From Siphonodentalium dalli (lineage: Eukaryota > Mollusca > Scaphopoda > Gadilida > Siphonodentaliidae): a stretch of DNA of 64,000 nucleotides. A model generated the notes under the pieces. It was not told where the DNA came from and made no database searches. It saw only the letters and a list, made by a program, of their open reading frames with translations. This document shows positions 24,578 through 36,011 of this stretch, in pieces. The stretch is taken from the NCBI GenBank assembly GCA_032622095.1, contig CP136061.1, positions 1,612,001-1,676,000 on the forward strand, written 5' to 3'. Both the position numbers and the translations under genes were made by a program. How positions within the stretch are numbered: the first letter of the stretch is position 1; each line of letters starts with the position of its first letter.

Positions 24578-25702
24578 CGCTGTGTTTCTCAAGCTGTATA
24601 ACAAAGCATCGCACAGTATCATTAACGGAAACATATGTGATTCATTGTAAGGTTATGTTATCGAGTAGATATTTGTCACAAATCTTGGAAAAAAGGAGTG
24701 GAAACATATTTTGAAAACAAAATGGGGGTGGTGGGTGCCAAGATAGGTCAAACTGAAAAAATAGCATATGTGTTGGGAACTTTTTTCCACCACCCCCTGT
24801 ATATATAGTCTGTGTTTCCACATAAAAATACAACACACCCCTTCCCTATAAATTCTCTTAGATAAAATTGCCATCGGCACAACAGTTTGATGTACTTCAT
24901 TTTGTTATTCTTGATTGAACATACTTTTTTTTCATTTTTGTGCATAAAACGTTACCCCAAATGTTAATCTTTCAGACTTTAAGAAAATCCAGGAGCTTTT
25001 GAAAACAGTATACACTAAAACGTTTGCCCATTGTAACCTATTGATGTAGCTCAAGCACACTGCAGCTACAATCATGGCCGATCGTTGATTACCGAGTGTC
25101 AGCACCAATCTCCTTGTAATATCCTACAGAGACACAATAGACAACACGACAATAGACACAACAACAACAGACGATGTCAGCATTTATCTAGATCAATTTT
25201 AAGTGTAAACACATATGGAATGCAAATATTCCTTTCTCCAAACACACACGGTTGTCATGGACCATTGGCATTGTGTGACACTTGACGTGGGATCAATATA
25301 TCATGGTTAATGGACGAGCTACTCGAGATTATGAATTTAAATGGTCGAGCCCAAATTCCAATCGCGAGTCCATTAACCGACTTAAAAAACTGTTTTATAA
25401 TATACAAGGATAATTTACCTTTACAAATGGAAAATTCTGATAAATCCTGATGAATCAAGATAAATATGCTTTATGTATAAAATTAGACCTTGGCTGACAA
25501 CAAAGCCACGCCCCTTGCCCGGTTCTTGTTATTGGAGGTTGCATGAACTTTGCCAACACAATTATTGTAGGCATATATAGCGGTGCACGTCTGTTTGAAA
25601 CCAAACTTCGATGTACGCAAACATAATAAAATATTTATATTGCGCTGTGCATAGGGTAGTATATTTAATAAATAGAGCATGGCTATGGTGGCTTGGAGTT
25701 CA

Positions 25703-25795
25703 CTACGCGGGTATATAGCCCAGCGGGGTCGGTACAGCTCACGGTGCGATGCGGAGTGAACTATCCGCTCCCCACTGGGCACAAAACCCGCGTAG
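25703..25795. repeat. Long imperfect hairpin (about 93 nt)
   Basis: Left arm CTACGCGGGTATATAGCCCA plus GCGGGG pairs with right arm CCCCACTGGGCACAAAACCC plus GCGTAG. About 21 of 26 positions pair, around a 41-nt centre. It is GC-rich against an AT-rich background. It could be a short fold-back repeat or a structured transcript; it does not fold as a tRNA in any way I can support. Confidence 0.5.
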
Positions 25796-27749
25796 TCAAC
25801 GACAAGACATGCTCTTTTTATTATATTTCACCGAACAATTCGAACTTGTAGCATGCATCTTACGAACACAAACTGCTGGACTGTTCAAATGCCCTTCATA
25901 AGACGTTAATAGAAATAAAGTACAACTCGTTTTTCTGAGAACAAATATGACTATCCACTAACCGATAAACAGTTTAAGAGAAAAATAATCGTCGCAAGAA
26001 TGAGTTGAAATCAAGTTCAATAAACCGAAACGCGCAGTATTTAGGTTTTGTTTTGAAACCCGAAGCTGTACCACAATGTGAATTCAACCGAATGTTTCCG
26101 CTTTGTAAGCCACAGTAATATTTTAATTTCAGTTGGACACGCCTCGGTAAATTGGTGGGCACATTTATGAATATATGTTCTCGAGATTGTTGCCTCTGTT
26201 CATTGCTTTTTTCATGTGAATTTGGTATAGTAGTGTGATAATTGTAGCATGATACAATACAAGTATAATAGTGTGCTAAATTTAACACAACACTACATAG
26301 GTCACAGCTTTCGACTAATCAAAAGCCTCCATTTCTGGGTGAGGTGAAATATATACGTAACTTATACTGCTGACGAAATTATCTGTATTTTGTACACATA
26401 TGCATAAAAGGATATTTGTCCAAGATCATTACTGTAATATCGCATGATATCGTGTCATGTTTCAGTTGCAGATACTCCCTGGTATGCAAATAAGCAGCAC
26501 ACATCTACCGACAAGGATAAGAATTAGGTGCACTATGCAAATCTTTTGTGTGTGTGTGGGTTTAGAAGCGAACTATATACCAGTGGGAGCTCATTGTTCA
26601 TACATTTGGAGAAATGAACGTTCAAAATTACGAATGTCGACCTGTGGTATAAATCATGGTGTAAAGTGTAGAAGGGTGAGGCACAACAAAGGCGCTAGGT
26701 TAAAAAAAATGGTGAATATTTGAGTTTGTTACAAAAAGTATGTAACCCATACATTTCGACGGTGCAATAGTATATCATGTACATGATTCTATTGAGATAA
26801 GAAGACTGAAAAAATAAATTGGACCAATCTTCAGTTCCGATATGCACTGTACATATTATTGACATACCTAGTTGAAAAGCATTCGGATAACCATGCATAA
26901 GGTTACCATCAGCATCGCAATATTTAAGCAAATCGTAAAACGAAAAGGGGCTTTTTCGAATATCCATCAATATTACGAAATTATGGATACACATGGATAT
27001 TTTCGTTCTTGTGTGAATAAACTTACAGCTGTTATACATCCTCCCACGTGAAGTATACTTAGTAAGTATGTTATAGTTCGTGATACAATTCACTCACATT
27101 TATCTTTCATATATATATAGTGACGGCCCCCTCCCATCGAGTCCGTACATTCACTTCCATCTTGCTTAACAACGATTCACTATAATCTTTAGGCAGTGTA
27201 GGTCAGCATAGAAGCAAAATACAGACATCAGGAATGATCGGACGCGATTAATAAATTTGCATGCAAAATTTCTAAGAAATCGGACCAGTGAATTATTTAT
27301 TATTATCCCGACACCAAAATAATTCGAAATGTCTAAGTCGAAAAAATGGATAACTCCGCCAGAAATTTACCAAAAAGTTACCTGTGTTGTCATATGAGTT
27401 ATCCATATGTCATTTGATACCAATCCGACACTACAACTATACTTTTATATCATCCACATATCAAAATAATCAGCAAATACTAATCGAAAAGTGGCACAGC
27501 ATTTGGTGTGCATTTTTATGTGAGTAATACACATAACAAATTTAAAGCATTTGGATAACTGCATGTATAAGTTGGGTTTTCAACCGGATACACATGTGCG
27601 AACTCAATCTCTTCCAGGTGTCAATCTCTGTTACATGACTGATTAAAAAGTATTGTCTCTGGTTGCCTGTTAAATTAATCAAAACTATCAATGAAATAAT
27701 GCGCGCAACATGCGGAACACAGTCATTTGGGGAATTTACCACTTACGGG

Positions 27750-27820
27750 CTGTTATATACATGATTCTGTTATATACATGATTCTGTTATATACATGATT
27801 CTGTTATATACATGATTCTG
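27750..27820. repeat. 17-bp tandem repeat, four copies
   Basis: CTGTTATATACATGATT repeated four times without mismatch, then a broken fifth copy (CTGTTAGATT). Confidence 0.95.
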
Positions 27821-28067
27821 TTAGATTCTGACGACCATGACCATTTAATTTGGTCAAAATTCTTATCATATAGCGCTTTCCTGAATTGATAAGAATCGTG
27901 TAAAACCTGGTGCTTTAACATTATTGGTAATCCAGGACAGCGACCCTGGTAGAGGCTGGACCAATCTGTGCCCGTGGGAGAACATAATTATGCCCGACAG
28001 AAGAAGTTTTGTAGGGCATATACATGACTTCCATACATCCGTGTGTCTATCCAGCCGTCACTCCATG

Positions 28068-29619
28068 CAGAGACGTGGCGACAGGGGGGGGGGGGGGGGG
28101 TTTGGGGGTGTCTCACCCCCAACTTTGGTCAAAATATTCAACAGTTGGAAATTTCATACCTGCCAAAACATTAGTTGGAAATTTCACACCAACAATAGGT
28201 TGAAAATGTTCTTTTAGTTTGATTTTCAAACAATTTATTGGGGGAATTAATTGTTTTTGGACCAATATTTGCATATTTTCCTATTTTTTGTCAAAATTTT
28301 GGACTGAAATGGTCATCAGTTGGAAATTTTCCAACCTCAGGGGGGTGACAGGTTGGAAATTTCCTACACTTAGAAAGCTTAATTGTGTCCTGGTCCCTCT
28401 CCCGTGGCCAGTGAAAAACTGCTAGTTAATTTAAAAAAAAACAATATTGTCATACATTTGGAAAACATTGGAATTGGAATTGTCATTTTCCAACCTAAGT
28501 GAATTTCAGGTTTGAAATTTCCAACTCTAGGAAGGCTTGAGGCTAGTCTAGATGACAGGATTTTGCGATTTTCTTGTTCAAATTTCAAAATTTTCCCACA
28601 CCGGGCCGAACCATGGTCGGCCCGGTGTGTCGTTGTGTAATACTTCCAATGTTACCCGGCGTATATAAGGTTAATCTGGAAGTCAATACCCTACCATTAG
28701 GTCCATAAATTATGCGTGGGAAACTGACCCGAAATTGAATGGCCTGCGCTATTCCGTTGCGAGTAAGTGATTTCCTATAAAGATTGTATTAATCTTAACC
28801 TGTTTGGACAGGCCAGTACGTGTACGTATAAGATTGGTACACATGGTTGGGTGTGGCTTTCAGATTTCCATATATACTAATTCAGCCGGGGATTGAAAGA
28901 CTGGGCTCTCTCTTGTTTCTGAACGCACACTAGATACTAACGTGCAGCGTGAGAAGATGTTGTTGTATGATTCTCCGTGGCCGCCTGATGTGACTTTGTA
29001 AATATTTGTAATAATAAATCTCATCAACGTGTTCTAAGAATTGCCAACTTAATGCTAAGAACCTGGGACCAGCCCGAGAGTGGTACATTTGTCCCTCTCC
29101 CGTGCATGGCCAATACACAACTGATAATGTTTGTTAAACTTGTGGACTGAGATGGTCATCAGTTGGAGAAATTTCCAACCTGAGGGGGGAGTATGAAGTT
29201 TGGAATTTCCAACACCAGGAAAGCTTCAGTTGAGGCCAGTCCAGATGCTAGGGTTTGCAATGTTCTTGTATAATTTTCAAAATGTTCTCACACCGGGCCG
29301 AACAACCATGGTCAGCCCGGTGTGTCCTGCTCTCTTGCCCGTAGCCGTGTGCATTTATCTGGAGTTAGACCACTAGATGTTAGGATTTATGCAATTTTTC
29401 AGGTTAAAATATTTGAATGTTCTCATACCGGGAATATAGAACCATGGTTTATGAACATATAGCATATATTGGTCGTGAGCACTGAGGTCCAAGGGGGGGG
29501 GGGGGGTGCAAATGGAATTATGCAAAACTTGTGTTTTTGTCTGATTCAACGGGGAGCGCAATTGGAATTTCGCAAGGTGGACACCCCCCCCCAACGGAGA
29601 CCCTCTAGCCACGTCCCTG
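28068..29619. mobile_element. Non-autonomous hAT-like element (1552 bp) with 8-bp TSD
   Basis: The ends are CAGAGACGTGGC on the left and GCCACGTCCCTG on the right, inverted with one mismatch. The perfect direct repeat ACTCCATG flanks them (28060-28067 and 29620-29627). CAGGGACGTGGC-type termini with 8-bp TSDs are typical of hAT. Inside are G-runs next to both ends, several TTGGAAATTTCC blocks and two strong hairpins (28597-28629 and 29289-29324, stems CACACCGGGCCGA). No transposase frame is seen. Related blocks occur near 5911 and 21700-22060. Confidence 0.85.
28597..28629. repeat. 13-bp stem hairpin inside the hAT element
   Basis: CACACCGGGCCGA, loop ACCATGG, then its complement. A near-identical hairpin lies at 29289-29324 with a longer loop and one mismatch. 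A third, decayed version (TACCGGGAATATAG) lies near 29427. The repetition suggests internal duplication in the element. Confidence 0.8.
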
Positions 29620-30601
29620 ACTCCATGTGCAACATCCTTTGAGCTCTCTATCCCAGTCAGCATGTTCCGGATTTGAATTATCAATGATGCGTGCCTGGAC
29701 CAGCATGGAGAAAGGAAGTCAACATGGAACGGGCTTCGTCAATTCGTTTTTTTTGCAGAGTTGTGACCGTAGTGGGGAGATGCTTCCTTGCCAAATGTGT
29801 GTCTCAAAATAAGCTTACTTTTGTTATATCTTGGTTCCTTTTAACGTATCTTGTGTTATTTATGGGATCGACTTTCGTGAGTAAGGTAGTTTATTAGCTT
29901 CAAGTGGCCATAGTTCATCTCGTCGCCCCATTTCTCAGAGACTATATTGTATAAATCGTCTAAGTATACAACTTTACATGATCAGATATTGGTTCAGTAT
30001 TTCGCTATCGTCCGTTCAGTGATTGCTATCTTCTGTTTCCGATTGCAATTTACCGTCCATGTCAATTATGCTAAAACAATCCCCTCATTTTCCCCATACA
30101 ACACCCCTTTTTAGCTTTATATATGTCACTATATACCAATCATATCGGACGATGACATGTCTGCAACACAGAATGCTTACTCGTGGACTAAACATTGATT
30201 TAAACGAGTTATGTTGTGAAAACTTTTGAGAGTCACGTGTTCTATGTAAATTTCTCCATTATAATAAATATACGATTCATATGCTGGTTATTACGCTGTC
30301 AGTTAACTGGACCAGAGGCCTAATACAATTAATAATCCTTCCATTGCAAGACGCAAAGAAATAGAGTTCTACCGAGAATCTTCAGATGTACCCACTAAAA
30401 AGTGCTTATCGCCGGATTGCAACCATTTACCGCCCTGTAACTATTTACCGCCCTGTAACTATTTACCGCCCGAATAGTCAGCGTGTTTCTGGTACATTGC
30501 CGAACACGATATTCCTATTTTTTAAATTTCGATTAAACTTACTTTTTCTGTCCATGTCCCTATCATGTCGTTTAAGTTACTTTCTATCTTGTTTTCACCA
30601 G

Positions 30602-30704
30602 GATGATGATCTAAGTGACGTTGGTCATTGCGGCGATGATTCAATGCTTACCAGAAGCGGGACGAAGTCTGGAGGTTACACGTGCCCATCGAAAGGCAAC
30701 ACTG
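30602..30704 (+). CDS. Candidate internal exon (hypothetical)
   Basis: A strong acceptor (polypyrimidine TTTCTATCTTGTTTTCACCAG ending at 30601, written here without its last G) is followed by an open frame reading DDDLSDVGHCGDDSML and then TRSGTKSGGYTCPSKGN. A donor-like ACTG|GTAATA follows at 30705. The composition is acidic, then Ser/Gly/Lys-rich with two Cys, unlike the surrounding AT-rich frames. I do not recognise the domain and found no neighbouring exon. Confidence 0.3.
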
Positions 30705-31072
30705 GTAATATAACTATACAGAGGATATCAATTGTTTTTGAATTGATACAGAAAATAATGCCATTAGTGAGTGAGATAAAGGTTTATTGTGTTTTCAATT
30801 GTCTCGTCCACGAATGACATAATTATCAGTATCCACTCATGAAATACTAGATATTCTAATTACTTGCTGGACGCAAGTAATGTTTTCGGTCCGGATCTTT
30901 GTCTGTCCTTCCGGGAATATGTTATGTCATACCGGAAGTACAAAATGTAAAGACTGCACATGCGCTAATATGAAATGGTTGCATCGATTGTAATTTAAAT
31001 CCACATATATATTTAATTTGCATTGTTATCTGGTTTTATTTTGGTAATAAATCGTTCATAAATGAACAATAT

Positions 31073-31250
31073 TGAAAAAGTTCAAAAAGTTCAAAAAGTT
31101 CAAAAATTTCCAAAATTTCCAAAATTTCAAAAATTTCAAAAACTTCAAAAAATTTCAAAAACTTCAAAAAATTCTAAAAATTCCAAATTTTTTAAAACTT
31201 CAAAAATTTCAAAAACTTCACAAATTTAAAAAAAACTTAGTAATTTTTAT
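31073..31250. repeat. CAAAAA-type low-complexity tandem repeat
   Basis: Degenerate repeats of GTTCAAAAA and TTCCAAAAT of 9-10 bp. The Lys/Phe/Asn-rich frame here is an artefact of the repeat. Confidence 0.9.
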
Positions 31251-31353
31251 AGGCGCCAAATTACCATCCAAGACGTATACCCTTATAAACTGCGGGTCAG
31301 TCCTAGTAACGCGCACGTCAACGCGTTTGAAATTTTTGAAGTTTTCAATGCGA

Positions 31354-31640
31354 ATGTCACTTTAACATTATCCCACAGTGAGTGCCTAGTGTCACTTTAA
31401 CATTCATCCATAGTGAGTACCTTGTGTCACTTTAACAATCATCCCCCGTGAGAGCCTATTGTCCCTTTAATATTCAAATACTGAGTGCATTTTGTCCCTT
31501 TAATATTCAGGGCGGAAGCTGCCCATCGTTCCTCGAGGTCATCACGTGATATACATGTAGATAATACATCGTTCACATGGAGAGACTTCGTTCAGCGAGC
31601 GCAGTGTGTCACTTTAACATTCAAGACTGAAGCTATCCCC
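31354..31640. repeat. Tandem GTCACTTTAACAT blocks
   Basis: The block GTGTCACTTTAACATT recurs five or six times at about 45-60 bp spacing with GTGAGTGCCT-like linkers. Later copies (TGTCCCTTTAATATTC) are more diverged. The same TCACTTTAAT motif reappears at 61260-61560. Confidence 0.7.
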
Positions 31641-32452
31641 ATCAAGGTCCTCGCGTAATATACATGTAGATAATACACCATGCATCGGTGTGGCCTAAAT
31701 CTGATAGTTGGTTAACAGGTAAAAAACACTACCAATATGTCTCACCTGTAATTAGATCGGATAGAGTTATCGTTCCTAATATGCAGCCAACTGGGGTCCA
31801 TGTCATCATAACAGGGATATTATGTCCGTACACACAACTATTTCAGCCATGGATGAACAGAGATTTGATATCTAGATTTTTGTTATCGATCTCTCAAACG
31901 AGGGGCCAGCACCCGTGGTTCAAACTGTTGTTAGCAAGACACCACACAACATGCCAAATGTGTGATGGGCGCAAGTATAGGCAGCTCCAGTGAGTGCATT
32001 CTAGTTATTAAATGTATTCGCGTTTCCAACGAAATTCGATATTTACGACTATAAATATTCTCACAATCACCCTCAATTGATATATAAAAGACACCAGCTG
32101 ATCGCTGCCTGTTCACTTCACCACTCGCAGAATAGGGAAATATAGTTTCCGCATTTATTCGTTTAATTCCCTCATAATTGTGTCGAAATTTCAGACTAAA
32201 ATAGATGTTTATTGCGACTATGATAATAATAAAGGATAACTCGGTAGCGCATTAGTGCACGCAACATTGAAAGTGTTTAAAAATAACGCGCTCATTAATT
32301 GGTGTGTGTAGAAGTATATAAAGTATTAAGGAAACGTCAGTTCTCCTTGCCATTTAGAAGACACACATATATATAGAGTCATAGCAGTATTGTGTGATCA
32401 TATGACCAGAGCCGATCTTTTTCGGCATCATCGCAATAATCTTTATGTTTTA

Positions 32453-33837
32453 GGGTCTATTCTCATTGCACACGCGCGTGCGATTAATCGCAGCGTTTTT
32501 TAAGGTGCGTGTTAACATAACACAGAGCGATTCGTGATCAATTACCTTCATCAAACAACCACGTCCTATTCATGACCAATCATCTTATGCAATCAACCTC
32601 GTCATCGAGATAGCCGTTACAGAGAATGGCATGGTTCACTCGGTCATATATACTATCCGAGTACAGTCATTCTCATAACTGATGGGCGATAAAATAATAA
32701 ATGAAGTACAGAAAGGAAATGGCTTGGAAAGAAGTTTCCAACGTATAGCTAGCATCAGTGGTGATTTTTGTAGAATTCAGTCGAATTATATTACCTGTCA
32801 GTCTCGCGCAACACTGTACCCAAGATTGTGAATATATAAATTGATAGTAATGTGCCGTTAGCATGTGCGATCACTGATGATAAGCCGCCAATGGCGATCA
32901 AATTGAAATCAATCGCTCATGCATGCGAACAGCGTCCTGGCGACAGAATTCGACCTGAAACAATGCGTGTGTGACTCTTAAGGTCGAATTCTGAGTCCCA
33001 TCACTTATTCTATTTGAATGGTGGTTCGTCAATTATAGTACCGCGTTGTCGCTGTTGCCAGCGGCTATACAAATGAGCACTCGATGATGGGGAGGGGGTC
33101 TGAAAAAAAAACGTTCATACACAGGGTTGAATATAAAAATCCCTCCCAACCATGGGTCTACCATCCTCCCTACATTCAAATCTATTTGTTTTTCTCCCAA
33201 CAAATTGGGGTCTCATCCCCTCTTACCCCATAATTTTTACCGGATATCATATGTTTGAGTACAAATGTTTTAAATGAGCTTTATTCAGAAAGACGATTTT
33301 TGTCAGACCTAGCTAACTATAAGGTAAAATGTTGAAAGATCTAATTCAACCACTTGAATCGTACACTTTTGATAATCTTGAGTGATAATAACAATTATAT
33401 ACATAAAACTCATGTAATCTGGGTTGTGATCGTACTATATAGTGTTATATACGTTTCAAGCTGGAATAAAATATGCATATTTATGCCCAACTACATGGAA
33501 TTGAACCCTCTATTTTTAATTATAATTAGCTAGATATAATTGTGTCCGCAAAACTCGTTATACTCAACTTATACCTGAGTAAATCTAACTGAGGAAAATT
33601 AAAGTTAATGTGTCAGCATATATAGGCCTGTATGTGGTCACCCCCAACCGAAAGTACTTTATCATCCTCCAACCAACCCTAGACCTGTGTATGAATGTGT
33701 TCGTCAGACCCCCCACCCCTATTGGGGGAACTTTTAGCAGTGGGAGGAAGGAATGCCATCGAACACACATATAGAGCCGCTCGACCTTAAAAAACGCTGC
33801 GATTAATCGCACGCGCGTGTGCAATGAGAATAGACCC
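32453..33837. mobile_element. Harbinger-like non-autonomous element with 54-bp perfect TIRs
   Basis: The TIR begins GGGTCTATTCTCATTGCACA and is matched perfectly over 54 bp by the right end at 33784-33837. The TIR contains two palindromic cores, ACGCGCGT and TGCGATTAATCGCA. The 3-bp direct repeat TTA flanks it (32450-32452 and 33838-33840). A TTA TSD with GGG-starting TIRs fits PIF/Harbinger. The interior has no recognised transposase. Perfect TIRs suggest recent mobility. Confidence 0.82.
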
Positions 33838-34229
33838 TTAAATTGGGTTTCATTGACTTTGAATGATCCTTCGATTTTGTTTAAATTTATGGCCTCAAGT
33901 ACAAAAGTGTTAAATACTTAATATAACCTATTTTTTTAAACAAAAAACCAAAGTTGACACGGAATAAAATGAGACCGAAAGTATAGAGAACATAATTTGT
34001 TGACGTTATACGCCGGACAGACACATATAATTTACGCTGGTCAGGAAACATAACATTTACGATTAACTGAAATTCGTCGGGTACCTTTCCCGTTTTACAA
34101 TTCTAAATGGAAAGAACAACTTATGTCATGAATCTCAACTCTGGTTATGCCCGTAACGATCATACTGTACCATGTAAGAAAGGACATATTAATTGATGTG
34201 GCTGTCAATGAAATGAGTGGCATCAATAT

Positions 34230-36011
34230 TAGTGATGCGGACCGGACCGCTTTGGACCGGTCCGGTCCGCGGTCCAAGGGTGGACCGTGGTCCGGTCCGG
34301 ACCGGGTGTCACTGGACCGGACCGAACCGCTGTTTGCCGCCGGTCCGGTCCACTATTTTACTTCAGTTATAATAAACTTTCGCGAATATTATTGCGTATT
34401 TGCCGTCATATCAGTTAGCTTCGATGTATTGACGCATTCACGTGGTTAATATCTATTAAACGTTTGATGCCACGAAAACAATGTATAGATGTACTTTTAC
34501 CTGGCAATTTCCTTATAATGAAAGACAAGACAGTCACATTAATCCAATAGTAGTTGTACTTAGGTATATAATTGTAATTGTCAGGACTATACAATCAGCC
34601 ATCACAATCTCCAAGACTCCAACATTAATGTAGTAGTCATATTAGTACACATTTGTATAATTGTCATCACTATAGTTATTTCGTTTAAATTTCAATTTAA
34701 TGAAAATAAGTATGATACGAATCATGCATACGATCAGTTGAGTGCCATGTTAGATTGGTTATATCACATTCTGGCCCTAGCTATATATCTGTCCAATACA
34801 TTTAATTAGTGCATGTTCGCATTACTAGAAATACTATTATCGTGCATCGTTCCCAGTATATCCCACCAGAGACAGACAATGATGCATAGAACAATGTAAG
34901 TTTTAATATATATGGACTCATTGCAATGCACTGAACTCAGTAACCTTATAGTTTGTACTATTGTGAGGTAAAGAACACACATATATATATATAGGTACAA
35001 GTCTTTATTACGTCGTGAATAAGATACAAGCAGTGTATACAAAGGTGATAATCAAGTCACCGCGAAGTGAGGTCCCCGAGTGGGTGATGCCTGGTGTGGG
35101 TGATGCCTGGAGAGGTATACGAACCTCGAGATGAGATGAGTCTAGTGAAAGCATGAAGTGATGGGATGTGGTTGTTTCTTATATACTATTTGGGATGCAT
35201 ATTATATGAGGCGTTTGGCAATACACATCGGGATTGGTTCCGCCGTTATGTTCATTTCCCTTGACCATATTTGGGAGCCATCTTCATTGTGTGTATGTCT
35301 TCGCTGGGAGTAAGACGTGTGAGGTTTCGTTAAGAACCGAACACATTAATACTATGTGAAGTAATGAACACATAGATATATATATAGGTACAAGTCTTTA
35401 TTACGTCGTGAATAAGATACAAGCAGTGTATACAAAGGTGATAATCAAGTCGCCGCGAAGTGAGGTCCCCGAGTGGGTGATGCCTGGTGTGGGTGATGCC
35501 TGGAGAGGTATACGAACCTCGAGATGAGGTGAGTCTAGTGAAAGCATGAAGTGGTGGGATGTGGTTGTTTCTTATATACTATTTGGGATGCATATTATAT
35601 GAGGCGTTTGGCAATACACATCGGGATTGGTTCCGCCGTTATGGTCATTTCCCTTGACCATATTTGGGAGCCATCTTCATTGTGTGTATGTCTTCGCTGA
35701 GAGTAAGACGTGTGAGGTTTCGTTAAGAACCGAACACGAATATCTGAGTTTGGGGTTCTATATATTGGGACATTCGTATAGTTTGAATCAAGTTGTGAGA
35801 TTATAATGGGTCGTTATGTCACACTATACAGAGTAAAAACTTTGAGAAAACAGAGAATTCATTAACATATAGCCTATTATAGGTGGACCGGACAGTTTTG
35901 GACCGGTCCATGCATGTGTACCGGACCGGAATGGCCTGGACCGGACCGAACTGGACCGCATTGGCAGTGGACCGGACAACACAATGTGGTCCGGTCCGGT
36001 CCGTATCACTA
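34230..36011. mobile_element. hAT-like element with GGACCGGACC-rich ends (1782 bp)
   Basis: The ends are TAGTGATGCGGACCGGACCG on the left and a right end finishing GGACCGTATCACTA in inverted form. The perfect 8-bp direct repeat ATCAATAT flanks it (34222-34229 and 36012-36019). Roughly 130 bp at each end is a dense field of GGACC/GGTCC motifs in both orientations, probably subterminal transposase-binding repeats. TAGTGATG termini and an 8-bp TSD fit hAT. The interior carries a separate 393-bp tandem duplication and no transposase. Confidence 0.85.
34957..35740 (-). repeat. 393-bp tandem duplication with promoter- and polyA-like motifs
   Basis: Two copies (about 34957-35349 and 35350-35740) differ at few positions. 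Read on the minus strand, each has TATATAAG (plus-strand positions 35179-35186 in one copy) and, about 180 bp later, AATAAA in CGACGTAATAAAGACTTG. The layout resembles an LTR or a short transcription unit. It could be a tandem LTR pair with almost no interior, but TSDs and a primer-binding site are not evident, so the LTR reading is tentative. Confidence 0.6.

Larger units (their letters stand above)
24584..28059. other. Gene-free stretch
   Basis: No recognised gene. It contains a long imperfect hairpin at 25703-25795 and a 17-bp tandem repeat at 27750-27820, both listed separately. The minus-strand frame at 26695-27093 has a donor-like GTATGT near 26867 but no recognisable domain. Confidence 0.4.
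29628..32449. other. Mostly gene-free stretch
   Basis: Contains one candidate exon (30602-30704), CAAAAA-type low-complexity tandem sequence at about 31073-31250, and a short tandem repeat of GTCACTTTAACAT blocks at about 31354-31640. Nothing else is recognised. Confidence 0.4.

Noticed and set aside
25703-25795. tRNA gene
   Set aside because: No cloverleaf, anticodon arm or B-box could be fitted.
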